Source of the DNA: JAGLOK01 sp963676355 | GTDB taxonomy: Bacteria; Bacillota; Clostridia; Christensenellales; UMGS416 | Length of the DNA stretch: 64,000 nt | Reading direction: 5' to 3' | NCBI GenBank assembly: GCA_963676355.1 | Contig: OY781093.1 | Span: 2,914,001-2,978,000, forward strand | Part shown: positions 44,307 through 53,537 of the stretch, in pieces | Layout of the letters: every line of letters starts with the position of its first letter | Numbering within the stretch: the stretch's first letter is position 1 | The notes under the pieces: generated by a model | What the model saw: the letters and a program-made list of their open reading frames with translations, nothing else | The model's database searches: none | Told to the model about the DNA's origin: nothing | Program-made: the position numbers and the translations under genes

Positions 44307-44618
44307 ATCTCTTCTCCGTTAATTTTCTCCTATAAATAATATGATACCATTTATAGACAAAGTTTTATTTATACTATTTTTAGGATTTATTGCACTGAAT
44401 CTAGCAACTATCCTTTTCTAGTCTATAATCTTTGCCTTTTTGGCTGTAAAGTGTTTGTTATTAAAAATGATATCATCAGAAAAACAGCTAAGTCACACTA
44501 ATAGTGATAAATTCTATATCCGAAACGAAAGAGTATATAACGGCCAAGTTACACTAAAAAAGCGTTGAATATCCATTGTAAAGAACATACTATATAAGAA
44601 GACAGAAAGGAGATTTAT
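44307..44618. other. Divergent intergenic region before GH51
   Basis: 312 bases with promoters for two diverging genes. A palindrome CACTAATAGTG lies at 44496-44506. AAGT(C/T)ACACTAA occurs there and again near 44547-44557, a possible regulator pair. No gene is seen. Confidence 0.5.
44565..44593 (+). promoter_or_regulatory. Promoter of the GH51 gene
   Basis: TTGAAT (44565-44570), 17 bases, TACTAT (44588-44593), then an AAAGGAG ribosome site before the ATG at 44619. Confidence 0.6.
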
Positions 44619-46094
44619 ATGTGTAAAATAACAGTCAACACACTTGACAAAAAAAGTACAATAAGCAAAAACATTTATGGACATTTTTCCGAGCATCTGG
44701 GCAGGTGCATTTATGAAGGGATATATGTAGGCGAAAATTCAGATATTCCTAATGTTAACGGAATGAGGAGCGATGTAGTCAATGCATTAAAGCACATAGA
44801 AGTGCCTGTTTTGCGCTGGCCCGGCGGTTGCTTTGCCGATGAATATCATTGGAAGGATGGTATTGGCCCTAAAGAAGGCCGAAAAAAGATGATAAACACA
44901 CATTGGGGCGGTGTTGTCGAGGACAACTCATTTGGAACACATGAGTTTATGGAGTTGTGCTCTCAACTTGAATGTGAACCTTATATCAACGGAAACCTTG
45001 GAAGCGGAACCGTTCAAGAAATGAGTGAATGGGTTGAATACATGACTTTTGATGGCCTTTCACCCATGTCATCTTTACGCGAAGAAAATGGAGCAAAAAG
45101 ACCTTGGAAACTAAAATATTTTGGCATAGGCAATGAAAACTGGGGATGTGGCGGAAACATGCGTCCGCAATACTATGCTGATGAGTATAGAAGGTATGGC
45201 GTTTATGTCCGAAGCTATGACAAAGAAAATCCAATCTTTAAAATAGCATGCGGACCAAATACAGATGATTATAACTGGACTGAGACCATGATGACAAACG
45301 CAAAATGCTGCATGGACGCACTGACTTTGCATTACTACACCATTCCTACAGGAGTGTGGGATAAGAAAGGCAGCGCAACAGAATTTGATGTGGATATGTA
45401 TTATAAAACACTAAAGGCTGCCTACAAAATGGAAGAGCTTGTCACCCGTCATCTACAAATAATGGACAGGCACGATCCTGAACACAAAGTCGGGCTCATA
45501 GTTGATGAATGGGGTACATGGTTTGATGTTGAAGACGGCACAAATCCAGGATTTTTATATCAGCAAAATACAATGAGGGACGCAATAGTCGCATCTATGA
45601 CGCTTGATATATTCAATTCACACAGCGACAGAGTTATAATGGCAAACATCGCTCAAGTTGTTAATGTGTTGCAATCTATGATATTAACCGATAAAGAAAA
45701 AATGCTTTTAACCCCCACATATCATGTTTTTGACCTCTATAAAGATCATCATGATGCAACTCTTCTAGGAACACACATAAAAGCCAAAAATGTTGGAACC
45801 GACGGAAACGATATACCACAGATAAGTGCGACTGCCTCAGAAAAGGATGGGCACATCACCTTGACATTAACAAATGCTGACGCAAAAAATGCAGCCGATG
45901 TTGAAATCGAGTTTGTAGGAAGCAACATAAACCAAGTCAATGCATATATTCTTACAGGGGATATGGATGCGCATAATACATTTGACAACACTGAAAACGT
46001 ATCATTGCAGTCGTTTGACAGCTTCTCAATCAAGAATCAGCTCTTGAGCGCAAAGCTTCCTGCTTGTAGTGTAGTAAAATTAACGATAGACTAG
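44619..46094 (+). CDS. abfA: Alpha-L-arabinofuranosidase, GH51
   Basis: A 491-residue GH51 enzyme of the usual cytoplasmic length. IYGHFSEHLGRCIYEGIYVG (19-38) is the family signature. The acid/base Glu173 lies in GIGNENWGCGG and the nucleophile Glu297 in IVDEWGTW. A C-terminal beta-sandwich ends the protein. It removes alpha-L-arabinofuranose from imported arabino- or arabinoxylo-oligosaccharides. AAAGGAG precedes the start. It is a single-gene unit closed by a strong terminator. Confidence 0.96.
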   Translation: MCKITVNTLDKKSTISKNIYGHFSEHLGRCIYEGIYVGENSDIPNVNGMRSDVVNALKHIEVPVLRWPGGCFADEYHWKDGIGPKEGRKKMINTHWGGVVEDNSFGTHEFMELCSQLECEPYINGNLGSGTVQEMSEWVEYMTFDGLSPMSSLREENGAKRPWKLKYFGIGNENWGCGGNMRPQYYADEYRRYGVYVRSYDKENPIFKIACGPNTDDYNWTETMMTNAKCCMDALTLHYYTIPTGVWDKKGSATEFDVDMYYKTLKAAYKMEELVTRHLQIMDRHDPEHKVGLIVDEWGTWFDVEDGTNPGFLYQQNTMRDAIVASMTLDIFNSHSDRVIMANIAQVVNVLQSMILTDKEKMLLTPTYHVFDLYKDHHDATLLGTHIKAKNVGTDGNDIPQISATASEKDGHITLTLTNADAKNAADVEIEFVGSNINQVNAYILTGDMDAHNTFDNTENVSLQSFDSFSIKNQLLSAKLPACSVVKLTID

Positions 46095-46120
46095 CTTAAT
46101 ACAAATAAAATAACTATAAC

Positions 46121-46148
46121 AAAGAGCCGGTTTAAAACCGGCTCTTTT
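46121..46148. terminator. Bidirectional terminator between GH51 and the APC transporter
   Basis: AAAGAGCCGG and CCGGCTCTTT arms with a short TTTAAAA-type loop; T-runs on both strands. Confidence 0.9.
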
Positions 46149-46209
46149 TATTGCATTTTATATTTAAACTAAATGAAATTTTTCAAATCACATCAAGACA
46201 TAAATAATA

Positions 46210-48507
46210 TTATCTTTTTCCCAACCATCTCTTTATGAAAGATTGAATTCCCAAATCACGTTTGACTAAAATTACAGTTTTGTTACACTTGCTTGCGATT
46301 TTCTCTGGGATTTGACCGAAGAGCATTTGTTTTAGTACTCCTTCAGCGCTTGCACCTAAAATCAAAAGATCGTGGCTTTCGCTTTCTTTAAGTATCTCTT
46401 CTGATACATCATCACCGTATTTTATCTTAACATTCCAATTGATTTTCCCCAAATGCTTAAGTATGGGTTGCATAGAGTTCATTATCTTTTCTTCAGGCTC
46501 ATTCGCACTGTTTACATTAAGAAGAGTTACTTCTGCTTGATCCTGATCAGCCATAAGCGCACTTGCTATCTGGATTCCAAGAAGAGAATTGTTGTATCCT
46601 CCCAACGGCAAAAGAATTTTCTTTATTTCTTTTCCGGTGTGAAGCCCTTCTTCACCAGGCTTTACTATCATTATATTGCATGGAGCGCGTTCGATAACGC
46701 GGTCGAGTGTATTTCCCATCTGATATAGGGATTTAGAAGTATATCCTTTCCATCCCAATACAACTAGATTTACGGTCTTTTCTCTTACATAGCGCACTAT
46801 ACCGCTTGCTGCCGTTTCTGCACGCCCAATCAGCGAGCTTATAGGCACATCTATATCAACTGAATCAGATGCAGATTTAAGTATGTCCCGTTTCATATCA
46901 GCTTGTTTGCGCGCATCGTCTTCGCTTAGGTAATGTGGTACAGATACTATTCGTGTGAGCATCAGCTCACCGTCAAAATATTTTGCAACTCTTGATGCGT
47001 ATTTTGCAAGTATGTTTGATATACCACCGCTTCTTACCGGAAGCATCACGTGATAGTCTTTTTCAACGCCCGAAGCTATTTCCTCAAGAGTTAACTTTTG
47101 AGCCACCTTCTGTCCATTTTTCTTTGAATACGTAAAATATAATACTACTCCAGCTAAAATCCACATTGCAGCTGATAGCCACGCAAGCAAACTAAGCTCA
47201 AATAGTAACATTGCCAACACCAACTGCAAGACTAAAGCAATTATAGGTACATAAGGAAAAAATGGCATTAAAAATCCATATGTCAGTTCATCCCCCATAT
47301 CTTTTCTTATTTTTATTACAGAAATGTTTATCAGCATAAACAGCAACAAAAACATTATATCCGCCGCTGCAGCAACTGCTTCCACATCAAGTAAAAGCAC
47401 TGCAATTAAAACAATAGCAGAAGAACAAGCCAGTGCAATGTCAGGCACTTTATTTTTTGATATACGCATAAGTTTTTTCGGCAAAAAACCATCGCGACTC
47501 ATTGCAAAAGACACCCTAGTTGAAGAAAACAAAGTTGCATTTAATGCAGAAGTACTGGAGAATATGGCGGCTAATGTAACAAGCACACCACCAAAAGGCG
47601 CAAGCGCCTGAACAGCATCAGCAAATCCCGTAGCTTCCTTTTCTGCAAACCATTGTACAGTGGTTACACCTGCTTGCGCATTTGATCCTATAACTGCAGC
47701 AAACGCAACAAGAATGTATGTCGTAACAACTATTATTACAGCATATAAAATTGCACGAGGAATACTCTTTCTCGGGTTTATAGCTTCTTCTCCTGCATGG
47801 CCTATAACCTCAAAGCCCTCAAATCCGACATATGTAAACCCCATTGCAAGCAATATTCCCATCCATCCGGATTCAGAAAACGGAGAAAAGTTAGTCAACC
47901 TTGAAGGATCTTTAAAGGCGACAGCTATTCCCAAAGCACCTATTATTGCAAGTGTCACGGTCTGTCCTAAAGCTATTATAGCGCTTGATTTTCCCGTGTC
48001 TTCTACACCCTTATAATTTATAAATATAAACACCAAAGCCACTACAATGGCCAGTATTTTTTCCCATACATGTATGTTTAGATCCAACTGATTAAAAAAA
48101 GCAAATGTTTCAAGTAAGTGAAGTGTGTATTTTGAAAAAGTGATGGCATACAAACTGCCAGCCGCAGAAAGCGCGAACCAATTCATCCAACCTGAAATGT
48201 ACCCTGTAAATCCGCCAAACGCCTTTTTAACCTGTGCATACGCTCCGCCCGCTTCAGGCATTGCCGAACAGAGTTCCGCAAAAGACATTGCTGTAAAAAC
48301 AGCAATAAGTCCGTTGAGCGCAAAAGCCAAAAGGATTCCCCCTGGGCCCGACTTTCCAATTGCAATTCCTGTCGCTACAAAAACTCCAGCACCTATCATC
48401 ATTCCCGCACCCATCATGGTAAGCTGGAATACGCCAAGGTTTCTGTTTAATGAATTGTTTTCATTGTTTGTTTTTTGATTTGAATTTTTTTTATTATTTT
48501 CTGTCAT
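46210..48507 (-). CDS. APC-family amino acid/polyamine transporter with C-terminal UspA domains
   Basis: A 765-residue membrane protein. The first 440 residues hold about 12 helices with the APC motif GAGMMIGAGVFVATG in helix 1 and GFEGFEVIGHAGEEAINPRK after helix 6. The remainder is cytoplasmic with two universal-stress-protein domains (about 475-610 and 630-750). The second contains ILGASAEGVLKQMLFGQIPEK, similar to the UspA ATP-binding loop. The fusion suggests nucleotide-controlled transport of an amino acid. The start lies five bases after a 46-residue membrane ORF and has no clear ribosome site of its own, so translation is probably coupled. Confidence 0.88.
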   Translation of the reverse strand: MTENNKKNSNQKTNNENNSLNRNLGVFQLTMMGAGMMIGAGVFVATGIAIGKSGPGGILLAFALNGLIAVFTAMSFAELCSAMPEAGGAYAQVKKAFGGFTGYISGWMNWFALSAAGSLYAITFSKYTLHLLETFAFFNQLDLNIHVWEKILAIVVALVFIFINYKGVEDTGKSSAIIALGQTVTLAIIGALGIAVAFKDPSRLTNFSPFSESGWMGILLAMGFTYVGFEGFEVIGHAGEEAINPRKSIPRAILYAVIIVVTTYILVAFAAVIGSNAQAGVTTVQWFAEKEATGFADAVQALAPFGGVLVTLAAIFSSTSALNATLFSSTRVSFAMSRDGFLPKKLMRISKNKVPDIALACSSAIVLIAVLLLDVEAVAAAADIMFLLLFMLINISVIKIRKDMGDELTYGFLMPFFPYVPIIALVLQLVLAMLLFELSLLAWLSAAMWILAGVVLYFTYSKKNGQKVAQKLTLEEIASGVEKDYHVMLPVRSGGISNILAKYASRVAKYFDGELMLTRIVSVPHYLSEDDARKQADMKRDILKSASDSVDIDVPISSLIGRAETAASGIVRYVREKTVNLVVLGWKGYTSKSLYQMGNTLDRVIERAPCNIMIVKPGEEGLHTGKEIKKILLPLGGYNNSLLGIQIASALMADQDQAEVTLLNVNSANEPEEKIMNSMQPILKHLGKINWNVKIKYGDDVSEEILKESESHDLLILGASAEGVLKQMLFGQIPEKIASKCNKTVILVKRDLGIQSFIKRWLGKR

Positions 48508-48512
48508 ATCGT

Positions 48513-48653
48513 CTATATTTTATGATTTTTTAGTATCTCTCTGCTGCTTTGTCCTGAATCATCAGTTTTGTTAATGATCCTTACACATTTAATAACAAAA
48601 AACCACAAAGCACAATATGCCAATATTGTTATCGATATCATTACAGCTTTCAT
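48513..48653 (-). CDS. Small single-helix membrane protein upstream of the APC transporter
   Basis: A 46-residue ORF from the second of two tandem ATGs (the first is at 48656); AGGGG lies five bases upstream of this ATG. Residues 2-24 form one hydrophobic helix (KAVMISITILAYCALWFFVI), followed by a basic turn and a polar tail. A good promoter lies about 20 bases upstream. The stop codon is five bases before the transporter ATG. This resembles in layout the small MetS subunit encoded next to MetP transporters, but I recognise no family. A leader peptide role is the alternative. Confidence 0.6.
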   Translation of the reverse strand: MKAVMISITILAYCALWFFVIKCVRIINKTDDSGQSSREILKNHKI

Positions 48654-48682
48654 CATTTCCCCTTTTTTAACGCGATTTTAAT

Positions 48683-48711
48683 ATTATACCACTCTATCCT
48701 AGGTAATCCAA
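48683..48711 (-). promoter_or_regulatory. Promoter of the small ORF/APC transporter unit
   Basis: On the minus strand TTGGAT (48711-48706), a 17-base spacer and TATAAT (48688-48683). One CCTAGG box fills the spacer and the other lies just upstream. Confidence 0.75.
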
Positions 48712-48728
48712 TGATAATATCCTAGGTA
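48695..48728. promoter_or_regulatory. Twin TATCCTAGGTA boxes
   Basis: TATCCTAGGTA occurs at 48695-48705 and again at 48718-48728. The 23-base spacing is about two helical turns, and each copy is centred on the palindrome CCTAGG. One copy lies between -35 and -10, so binding of a dimeric regulator would block transcription. Confidence 0.65.
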
Positions 48729-48839
48729 TTTCGAATCAAGCATTATCGTAACTTTATAATTCATAAGGCTATTGCATCAAATAGAAAAACAATCTTTTTG
48801 TTTGCCTTACCAATGTTTTAGCAGCCTATTTCTTTCCAG

Positions 48840-49220
48840 CTACTTCACACAATTGCGAGCATCTTGAGTAATACCTTCATAATCTTCTCTTAAAATCTTA
48901 TCCTTTATAACCAAGCAGCCTCCAACGCCTGCTCCCACGCATACTGCATTAAAATATTCTTTGATATTGCTGCTATCTATTCCACTTACAGCCTTAATTT
49001 GTATATGATTTATATGCGCGCATATTGATTTAACATAATCCGCCCCAAGATATTCGTAGGAAACAACTTCACAGAGTCAGCATCTAACCTGTAAACCTTT
49101 GTAACTTCCGTTGGCGAAAAAGCACTCTGGATGGATATATGCCCCTTTGCTTTGTGCGCTCAACTATTTTCCTATTAGAGTCCGGCGCTATGATATATTT
49201 ATCTTCTGTCTCTTCCTTGA
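48840..49220 (-). pseudogene. KDPG/KHG aldolase (eda-like) pseudogene, frameshifted and truncated
   Basis: Minus-strand translation in three successive frames gives KYIIAPDSNRKIVERTKQRG, then SAFSPTEVTKVYRLDADSVK with LFPTNILG, then GADYVKSI through VGAGVGGCLVIKDKILREDY to a TAG at 48840. In order these are the C-terminal two thirds of a 2-keto-3-deoxy-6-phosphogluconate aldolase, including the PTEV phosphate-site stretch and catalytic Lys in DSVKLFP. Frameshifts lie near 49130 and 49046, and the first 80-90 residues are missing. A once functional sugar-acid pathway gene has decayed here. Confidence 0.8.
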
Positions 49221-49333
49221 TATATTTTTTTTGATATTTATTATATAATACTTGCAATGCAAATAGATTATTGTCAAACTAAATCATAATCTTTGTACCG
49301 TAATAATATATAGCGCGATATTTTGAGGTTTAT

Positions 49334-49813
49334 ATGAAAATCACAGTAATAAGTGTGGGCAAAATAAAAGAAAAGTACTTGAAAAATGCAATTGCGGAAT
49401 ACAGCAAGCGGCTATCTGGCTATTGTTCTATGTCCTTTATAGAGCTTGCAGACGAAAAAGCTCCGGAAAACATATCTCTTGCACAGCAAGAAAAAATAAA
49501 AGAGATTGAAGGAGACAAGATACTTAACAAAATCAAAGACAAGCAATATGTTTTTGTTCTTGATTTAAAAGGCCGTCAATTAACATCTGAGGAATTTTCC
49601 TCGGAGATAAATAAACTTGCAGTATACGGAAAAAGCGACATAGCATTTATAATAGGCGGCAGTTTGGGATTGAGCAATCAAGTTCTAAAAAGAGCTGACT
49701 TTTCTATAAGTTTTTCAAAAATGACCTTTCCTCATCAGCTTATGAAAGTTATCTTACTGGAACAAATATACAGAGCATTTAAAATACAAAAAGGTGAGCC
49801 ATATCATAAATAG
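49334..49813 (+). CDS. rlmH: 23S rRNA pseudouridine-1915 N3-methyltransferase RlmH
   Basis: The 159-residue length equals that of S. aureus RlmH. The SPOUT-fold trefoil knot is marked by FIIGGSLGLSNQVLKRADFSISFSKMTFPHQL split around residues 101-135, and the C-terminal LLEQIYRAFKIQKGEPYHK is the family's hallmark ending. It methylates pseudouridine 1915 in helix 69 of 23S rRNA, using S-adenosylmethionine. GAGG lies upstream of the ATG. It is a core gene and stands alone here. Confidence 0.97.
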   Translation: MKITVISVGKIKEKYLKNAIAEYSKRLSGYCSMSFIELADEKAPENISLAQQEKIKEIEGDKILNKIKDKQYVFVLDLKGRQLTSEEFSSEINKLAVYGKSDIAFIIGGSLGLSNQVLKRADFSISFSKMTFPHQLMKVILLEQIYRAFKIQKGEPYHK

Positions 49814-49887
49814 AAGCACTTTGCATTATTGTGCCTCAAACTGATATTTTCAATCACGAGTATTGCTTTTAAAATAAGCATTGCTGT

Positions 49888-50760
49888 CTATATTTCAAAC
49901 GGCAAATTGTCATCCATCCACGCAAGCGCCAAGTCAAACCAGATGCTATATCTTGCAGCCGTACCCATATCAATCCCCATGTTAGTTGTTTTATCCACAC
50001 AGGCAAGCCCATGCCCTCCGTTTTGAAAAATATGCATCTCAAAGGCAACATCATTTTGAGCCAACGCTTTAGAAAAATCTAAAACATTGTCAACAGCAAC
50101 CAAGCCATCTTCATAAGTGTGCCACATGAATGTCTTTGGTGTATCTGAAGACACATGTTTATATAGGCTCACTGAGTCCATTTGCTTGGGGTCAGGCTCA
50201 TTTGTTCCAAACAGAGCATCAAGACACCTCTCCCCATGCTCTATCAAATCCGGCTTATCCGAAAAATACTCAGGGGTAAATGTCGCAATGTCCAGCAATG
50301 GATATCCTAGTATCATGCCATTTGGTTTTATCATCTCCGAGTCTTTAATGCCAAGCTCTTTTTTTACAAATTCATGATTCCAATAAACGCCCAAACTAGC
50401 AGCTACATGTCCTCCTGCTGAAAAACCACAAACACATATTTTATCTTTGTCAATATTCCACTTTTCCGCATTAGTGCGGATAGTGTAAATAGCATTTGCC
50501 GCGTCATATAACGGATTGGGATATTTGGCATCTCCTTTTACTGAATAATCTAGAATAAAAGCATTGTACCCTTTTGAAAGAAACTTCATCGCAATAGGCT
50601 CTGCTTCCCTATCAGATAAAAATGTATATCCGCCTCCCGGGCAGATAAGAACGGCCGGTCTTACAATGTCCTTTCTATCCCCTAGCTTATGGCTCAATTG
50701 ATATGCGGTAAGTTTAATTTTGGGATTATCTTTTCTAAGATTTATAGCTTCAACTTTCAT
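49888..50760 (-). CDS. Alpha/beta hydrolase, acetyl-xylan-esterase/BD-FAE-like
   Basis: A 290-residue alpha/beta hydrolase. The oxyanion loop PGGGYTFLSDREAEP (41-55) and nucleophile Ser114 in CGFSAGGHVAAS are clear, with Asp in HTYEDGLVAVDN and His in NGGHGLACVD completing the triad. The HGG-like PGGGY form is seen in esterases that remove acetyl or feruloyl groups from xylan and pectin oligosaccharides. No signal peptide. It follows a terminator, so it is transcribed alone. Confidence 0.85.
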   Translation of the reverse strand: MKVEAINLRKDNPKIKLTAYQLSHKLGDRKDIVRPAVLICPGGGYTFLSDREAEPIAMKFLSKGYNAFILDYSVKGDAKYPNPLYDAANAIYTIRTNAEKWNIDKDKICVCGFSAGGHVAASLGVYWNHEFVKKELGIKDSEMIKPNGMILGYPLLDIATFTPEYFSDKPDLIEHGERCLDALFGTNEPDPKQMDSVSLYKHVSSDTPKTFMWHTYEDGLVAVDNVLDFSKALAQNDVAFEMHIFQNGGHGLACVDKTTNMGIDMGTAARYSIWFDLALAWMDDNLPFEI

Positions 50761-50784
50761 TCGAAAATATCCTTTGATTTATTA

Positions 50785-50810
50785 AAGCACGCTCAATGTT
50801 GAGCATGCTT
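50785..50810 (-). terminator. Terminator after the GPH symporter gene
   Basis: AAGCACGCTCA and TGAGCATGCTT form an 11-bp stem with one mismatch and a four-base loop. The T-run is weak. Confidence 0.65.
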
Positions 50811-50858
50811 CATTGTTAATCTATTGTATCATAGCTATGTCATATTTTCAGCCGATAA

Positions 50859-52199
50859 TCAAGCTACATCTCTTTTCTTATTAAGTTCTTCCATTATGTT
50901 TTCAAATAATTTCTTGTCTATTTTGTATGGAATTAAAACCAAGACCGAAATCACTATAAAAGCTATCGGAATTATTGTTAATGTACTTAGAATGCCCGAG
51001 AGCGTAAACCCAGTCTGCTCAACATTTGGAATATAATCCGTTATATTTAGAACTAATGCCACAATACCTGCTGAAACTGCCGTTGCAAGCTTTTGACTAA
51101 AGCTGTATATTGCATAAGATATGCCTTCCGCCCTTGTCCCAGTCTTCCATTCTCCATATTCTATAGTGTCGGCTATCATAGCCCAACCCAAAGTTGAAAC
51201 TGCTGCTATACCAAAGCTGCTAATCGCTCCAAAAACTAGTATCATAGTAACATTGTCATAAGGTATGAAATGGAATATGGCTGAGCCTACAATAGCAATT
51301 ACAGAACCAATAATATATGTGCCTTTTTTATCCCACACTTTTGTAGCAAAAGGAATTAAAAGATTTGATATCAGCATAGATACTACAACAACACCCAAAA
51401 ATATCGATAAGAATCCACTGTCACCCATGTTATACTTTACATAATATACAGCAGATGTCTCGCGAATAAAAACAGATACATTTCCCACAAAAGATGCAAG
51501 AGTTATGATAAGCAGCTGCTTATTCTTTCTAAGAAGTGAAATAACGTCTTTTAAATTATATGATTCTTTGCTCTTTTTTTTGCTGCCTTTTGCAACAGAG
51601 GTCAGCTTAAAACACAGCAAAAAGAAAACTACAGATACTGCGGCAAACAGTGCTGCCGCTCCCAAGTATCCGGATTTTTGATTTCCGAATGCCGCAATTA
51701 TCGGCTCAACAGCCACGGATATAGTTATAACTCCAATAAGCATAAAAATCATTCTGATAGACGAAAGTGATGTTCTTTCTTGAGGCGAGTCTGTTAAAGA
51801 TGCGGTAAGTGATGAATATGGAATGTTCACCATCGTATAAAGCATTCCCCAGATAATATATGTAACTGCCGCATATGCAATTTTGCCTCCGTCCGTGAAA
51901 CTAGGTGCAAAAAACATTGCCACTGTGGCAATGGCCAATGGAATTGATCCATACAATAAATATACGCGAGCTTTTCCATGTTTTGATTTTGTTTTATCCA
52001 CCAAAACTCCCATGATAGGATCATTTACAGCATCCCAAACTCTTGCAGCAAAAAATATTGCACCCGCTGCAGCTGCAGATATTCCGAGAACATCAGTGTA
52101 AAATATCAGTAAAAATATAACTGTCATCTGAAAAACAAGGTTGCTTGCCAAGTCGCCCATTCCATATCCCAGCTTAGTGATAAGTTTAAGTTTTTCCAA
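50859..52199 (-). CDS. GPH-family sugar:cation symporter (MFS superfamily)
   Basis: A 446-residue membrane protein with about 12 helices. LGYGMGDLASNLVFQMTVIFLLIFYTD at the N-terminus (split 10-36) and AARVWDAVNDPIMGVLVDKTKSKHGKAR are the glycoside-pentoside-hexuronide family signatures, with the Asp residues in helix 2 that couple Na+ or H+. It imports a glycoside for the GH1 enzyme encoded just upstream (24-base gap). It is the last gene of the TetR-GH1-symporter operon. Confidence 0.93.
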   Translation of the reverse strand: MEKLKLITKLGYGMGDLASNLVFQMTVIFLLIFYTDVLGISAAAAGAIFFAARVWDAVNDPIMGVLVDKTKSKHGKARVYLLYGSIPLAIATVAMFFAPSFTDGGKIAYAAVTYIIWGMLYTMVNIPYSSLTASLTDSPQERTSLSSIRMIFMLIGVITISVAVEPIIAAFGNQKSGYLGAAALFAAVSVVFFLLCFKLTSVAKGSKKKSKESYNLKDVISLLRKNKQLLIITLASFVGNVSVFIRETSAVYYVKYNMGDSGFLSIFLGVVVVSMLISNLLIPFATKVWDKKGTYIIGSVIAIVGSAIFHFIPYDNVTMILVFGAISSFGIAAVSTLGWAMIADTIEYGEWKTGTRAEGISYAIYSFSQKLATAVSAGIVALVLNITDYIPNVEQTGFTLSGILSTLTIIPIAFIVISVLVLIPYKIDKKLFENIMEELNKKRDVA

Positions 52200-52223
52200 C
52201 TGCTCTTCCTCCGTATTATGTCT

Positions 52224-53537
52224 TTATTCTGTGATATATTCCTCTATCATTTCTTTGGTGACCTTCTTTTTACTGCACACTTTTGAATAGAATTCACCGC
52301 TTTTTCTTATCCTTCTTTCAAACGTATCATAGTCTACTTCGATTAATCCGAATCTGGGTCCATACCCATCATTCCACTCAAGGTTATCCAGCAAAGACCA
52401 ATGATAATAGCCACGCACATCCACTCCGTCGTCTATAAGCTTTACAATCTGAACCAAATGGTCATATATGAATTTCGCACGTTTGTTGTCTTTTTCATCC
52501 GGCAGGCCATTTTCAGTTATATATATAGGAAGCTTATATAAATCATGGGCCTGCTTGCAAACTTTGTATATTCCCTCAGGATATATCTCCCACCCTAAAT
52601 CGTTAAGCCTTTCTTCTGGCAAATTTTCTTCAAATTTGACTTCACCAAAAAGCTTTGCGGGATTATATGTTCCGTGTATCAAATGCCTTGAATAATAGTT
52701 AATGCCAATAAAATCACTATACATACCCTTGCCTTCTGGATATCCTCCTCCAAGGGGAAAAGTGAAATGTCCATCTATATAAGCGTTGTAAAACATCTTA
52801 TGGAACAAATAGTCTAATAGTTTTTTACCTAGCTTGCTCACCGCCCTCTTGTCTGCTGGCACGAAGTGCGCAATGTGCATAACGATTCCCACCACAGTAT
52901 CCGAATATCCCATTTTGCTGCGTAGTTCATGGATTTTTTTATACGCGCGGATGTGTGATATCGCCATGTTGCGTGCAACTTTGAAGTAGGAACGCATGTC
53001 TCCTTCCTTGCCCAAAGGATATTTTGCATCCATGTATGTGTCATTGGCGTAGACATTAGGCTCATTTATGGTGCAATATTCGCACACATCATCACCAATT
53101 GCATCAATTACTTTCTCTGTAAATCTCAAAAAATAGTCAATCGTTTCAGGATTTGTCCAAGCACCTATGTCATCAATCCACTGAGGTTGCGAGAAATGAT
53201 GGAGAGTTACAAGTGGCTTAATTCCCGCATCAATCAACAACTTTATTTCATTCTTATAATGGTTTATTCCTTCATCCGACCATTCTCCTTCGTGAGGCTC
53301 AAATCTGCTCCATTCGATGCTCATCCTATAAACTTCTTGATTCATTTTTCGCATCAGCTCAACATCTTCTTCAACTCTGTTATAGTGATCAGTTGCCGTT
53401 AGTGAACTTGCGCCTCCTGCAATCTTGCCAAGAAGCGACCACTGATACCAGTTGCAGTTTTTGTCTCCGCCTTCTATCTGCGTTGCCGCCGTTGCACTTC
53501 CAAGCTTAAGCTTTTCTGGTATTATAAGTTCTTTCAT
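52224..53537 (-). CDS. GH1 beta-glucosidase/6-phospho-beta-glucosidase family enzyme
   Basis: A 437-residue GH1 enzyme, slightly short for the family. The acid/base Glu159 lies in CTINEPNVYA and the nucleophile Glu342 in IYITENGLPDE. N-terminal GSATAATQIEGGDKNCNWY (13-31) is the sugar-binding entrance. The symporter next to it (not a PTS) suggests unphosphorylated beta-glucosides, such as cellobiose or plant glucosides. The gene starts directly after the TetR stop (TAAATG). Confidence 0.93.
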   Translation of the reverse strand: MKELIIPEKLKLGSATAATQIEGGDKNCNWYQWSLLGKIAGGASSLTATDHYNRVEEDVELMRKMNQEVYRMSIEWSRFEPHEGEWSDEGINHYKNEIKLLIDAGIKPLVTLHHFSQPQWIDDIGAWTNPETIDYFLRFTEKVIDAIGDDVCEYCTINEPNVYANDTYMDAKYPLGKEGDMRSYFKVARNMAISHIRAYKKIHELRSKMGYSDTVVGIVMHIAHFVPADKRAVSKLGKKLLDYLFHKMFYNAYIDGHFTFPLGGGYPEGKGMYSDFIGINYYSRHLIHGTYNPAKLFGEVKFEENLPEERLNDLGWEIYPEGIYKVCKQAHDLYKLPIYITENGLPDEKDNKRAKFIYDHLVQIVKLIDDGVDVRGYYHWSLLDNLEWNDGYGPRFGLIEVDYDTFERRIRKSGEFYSKVCSKKKVTKEMIEEYITE

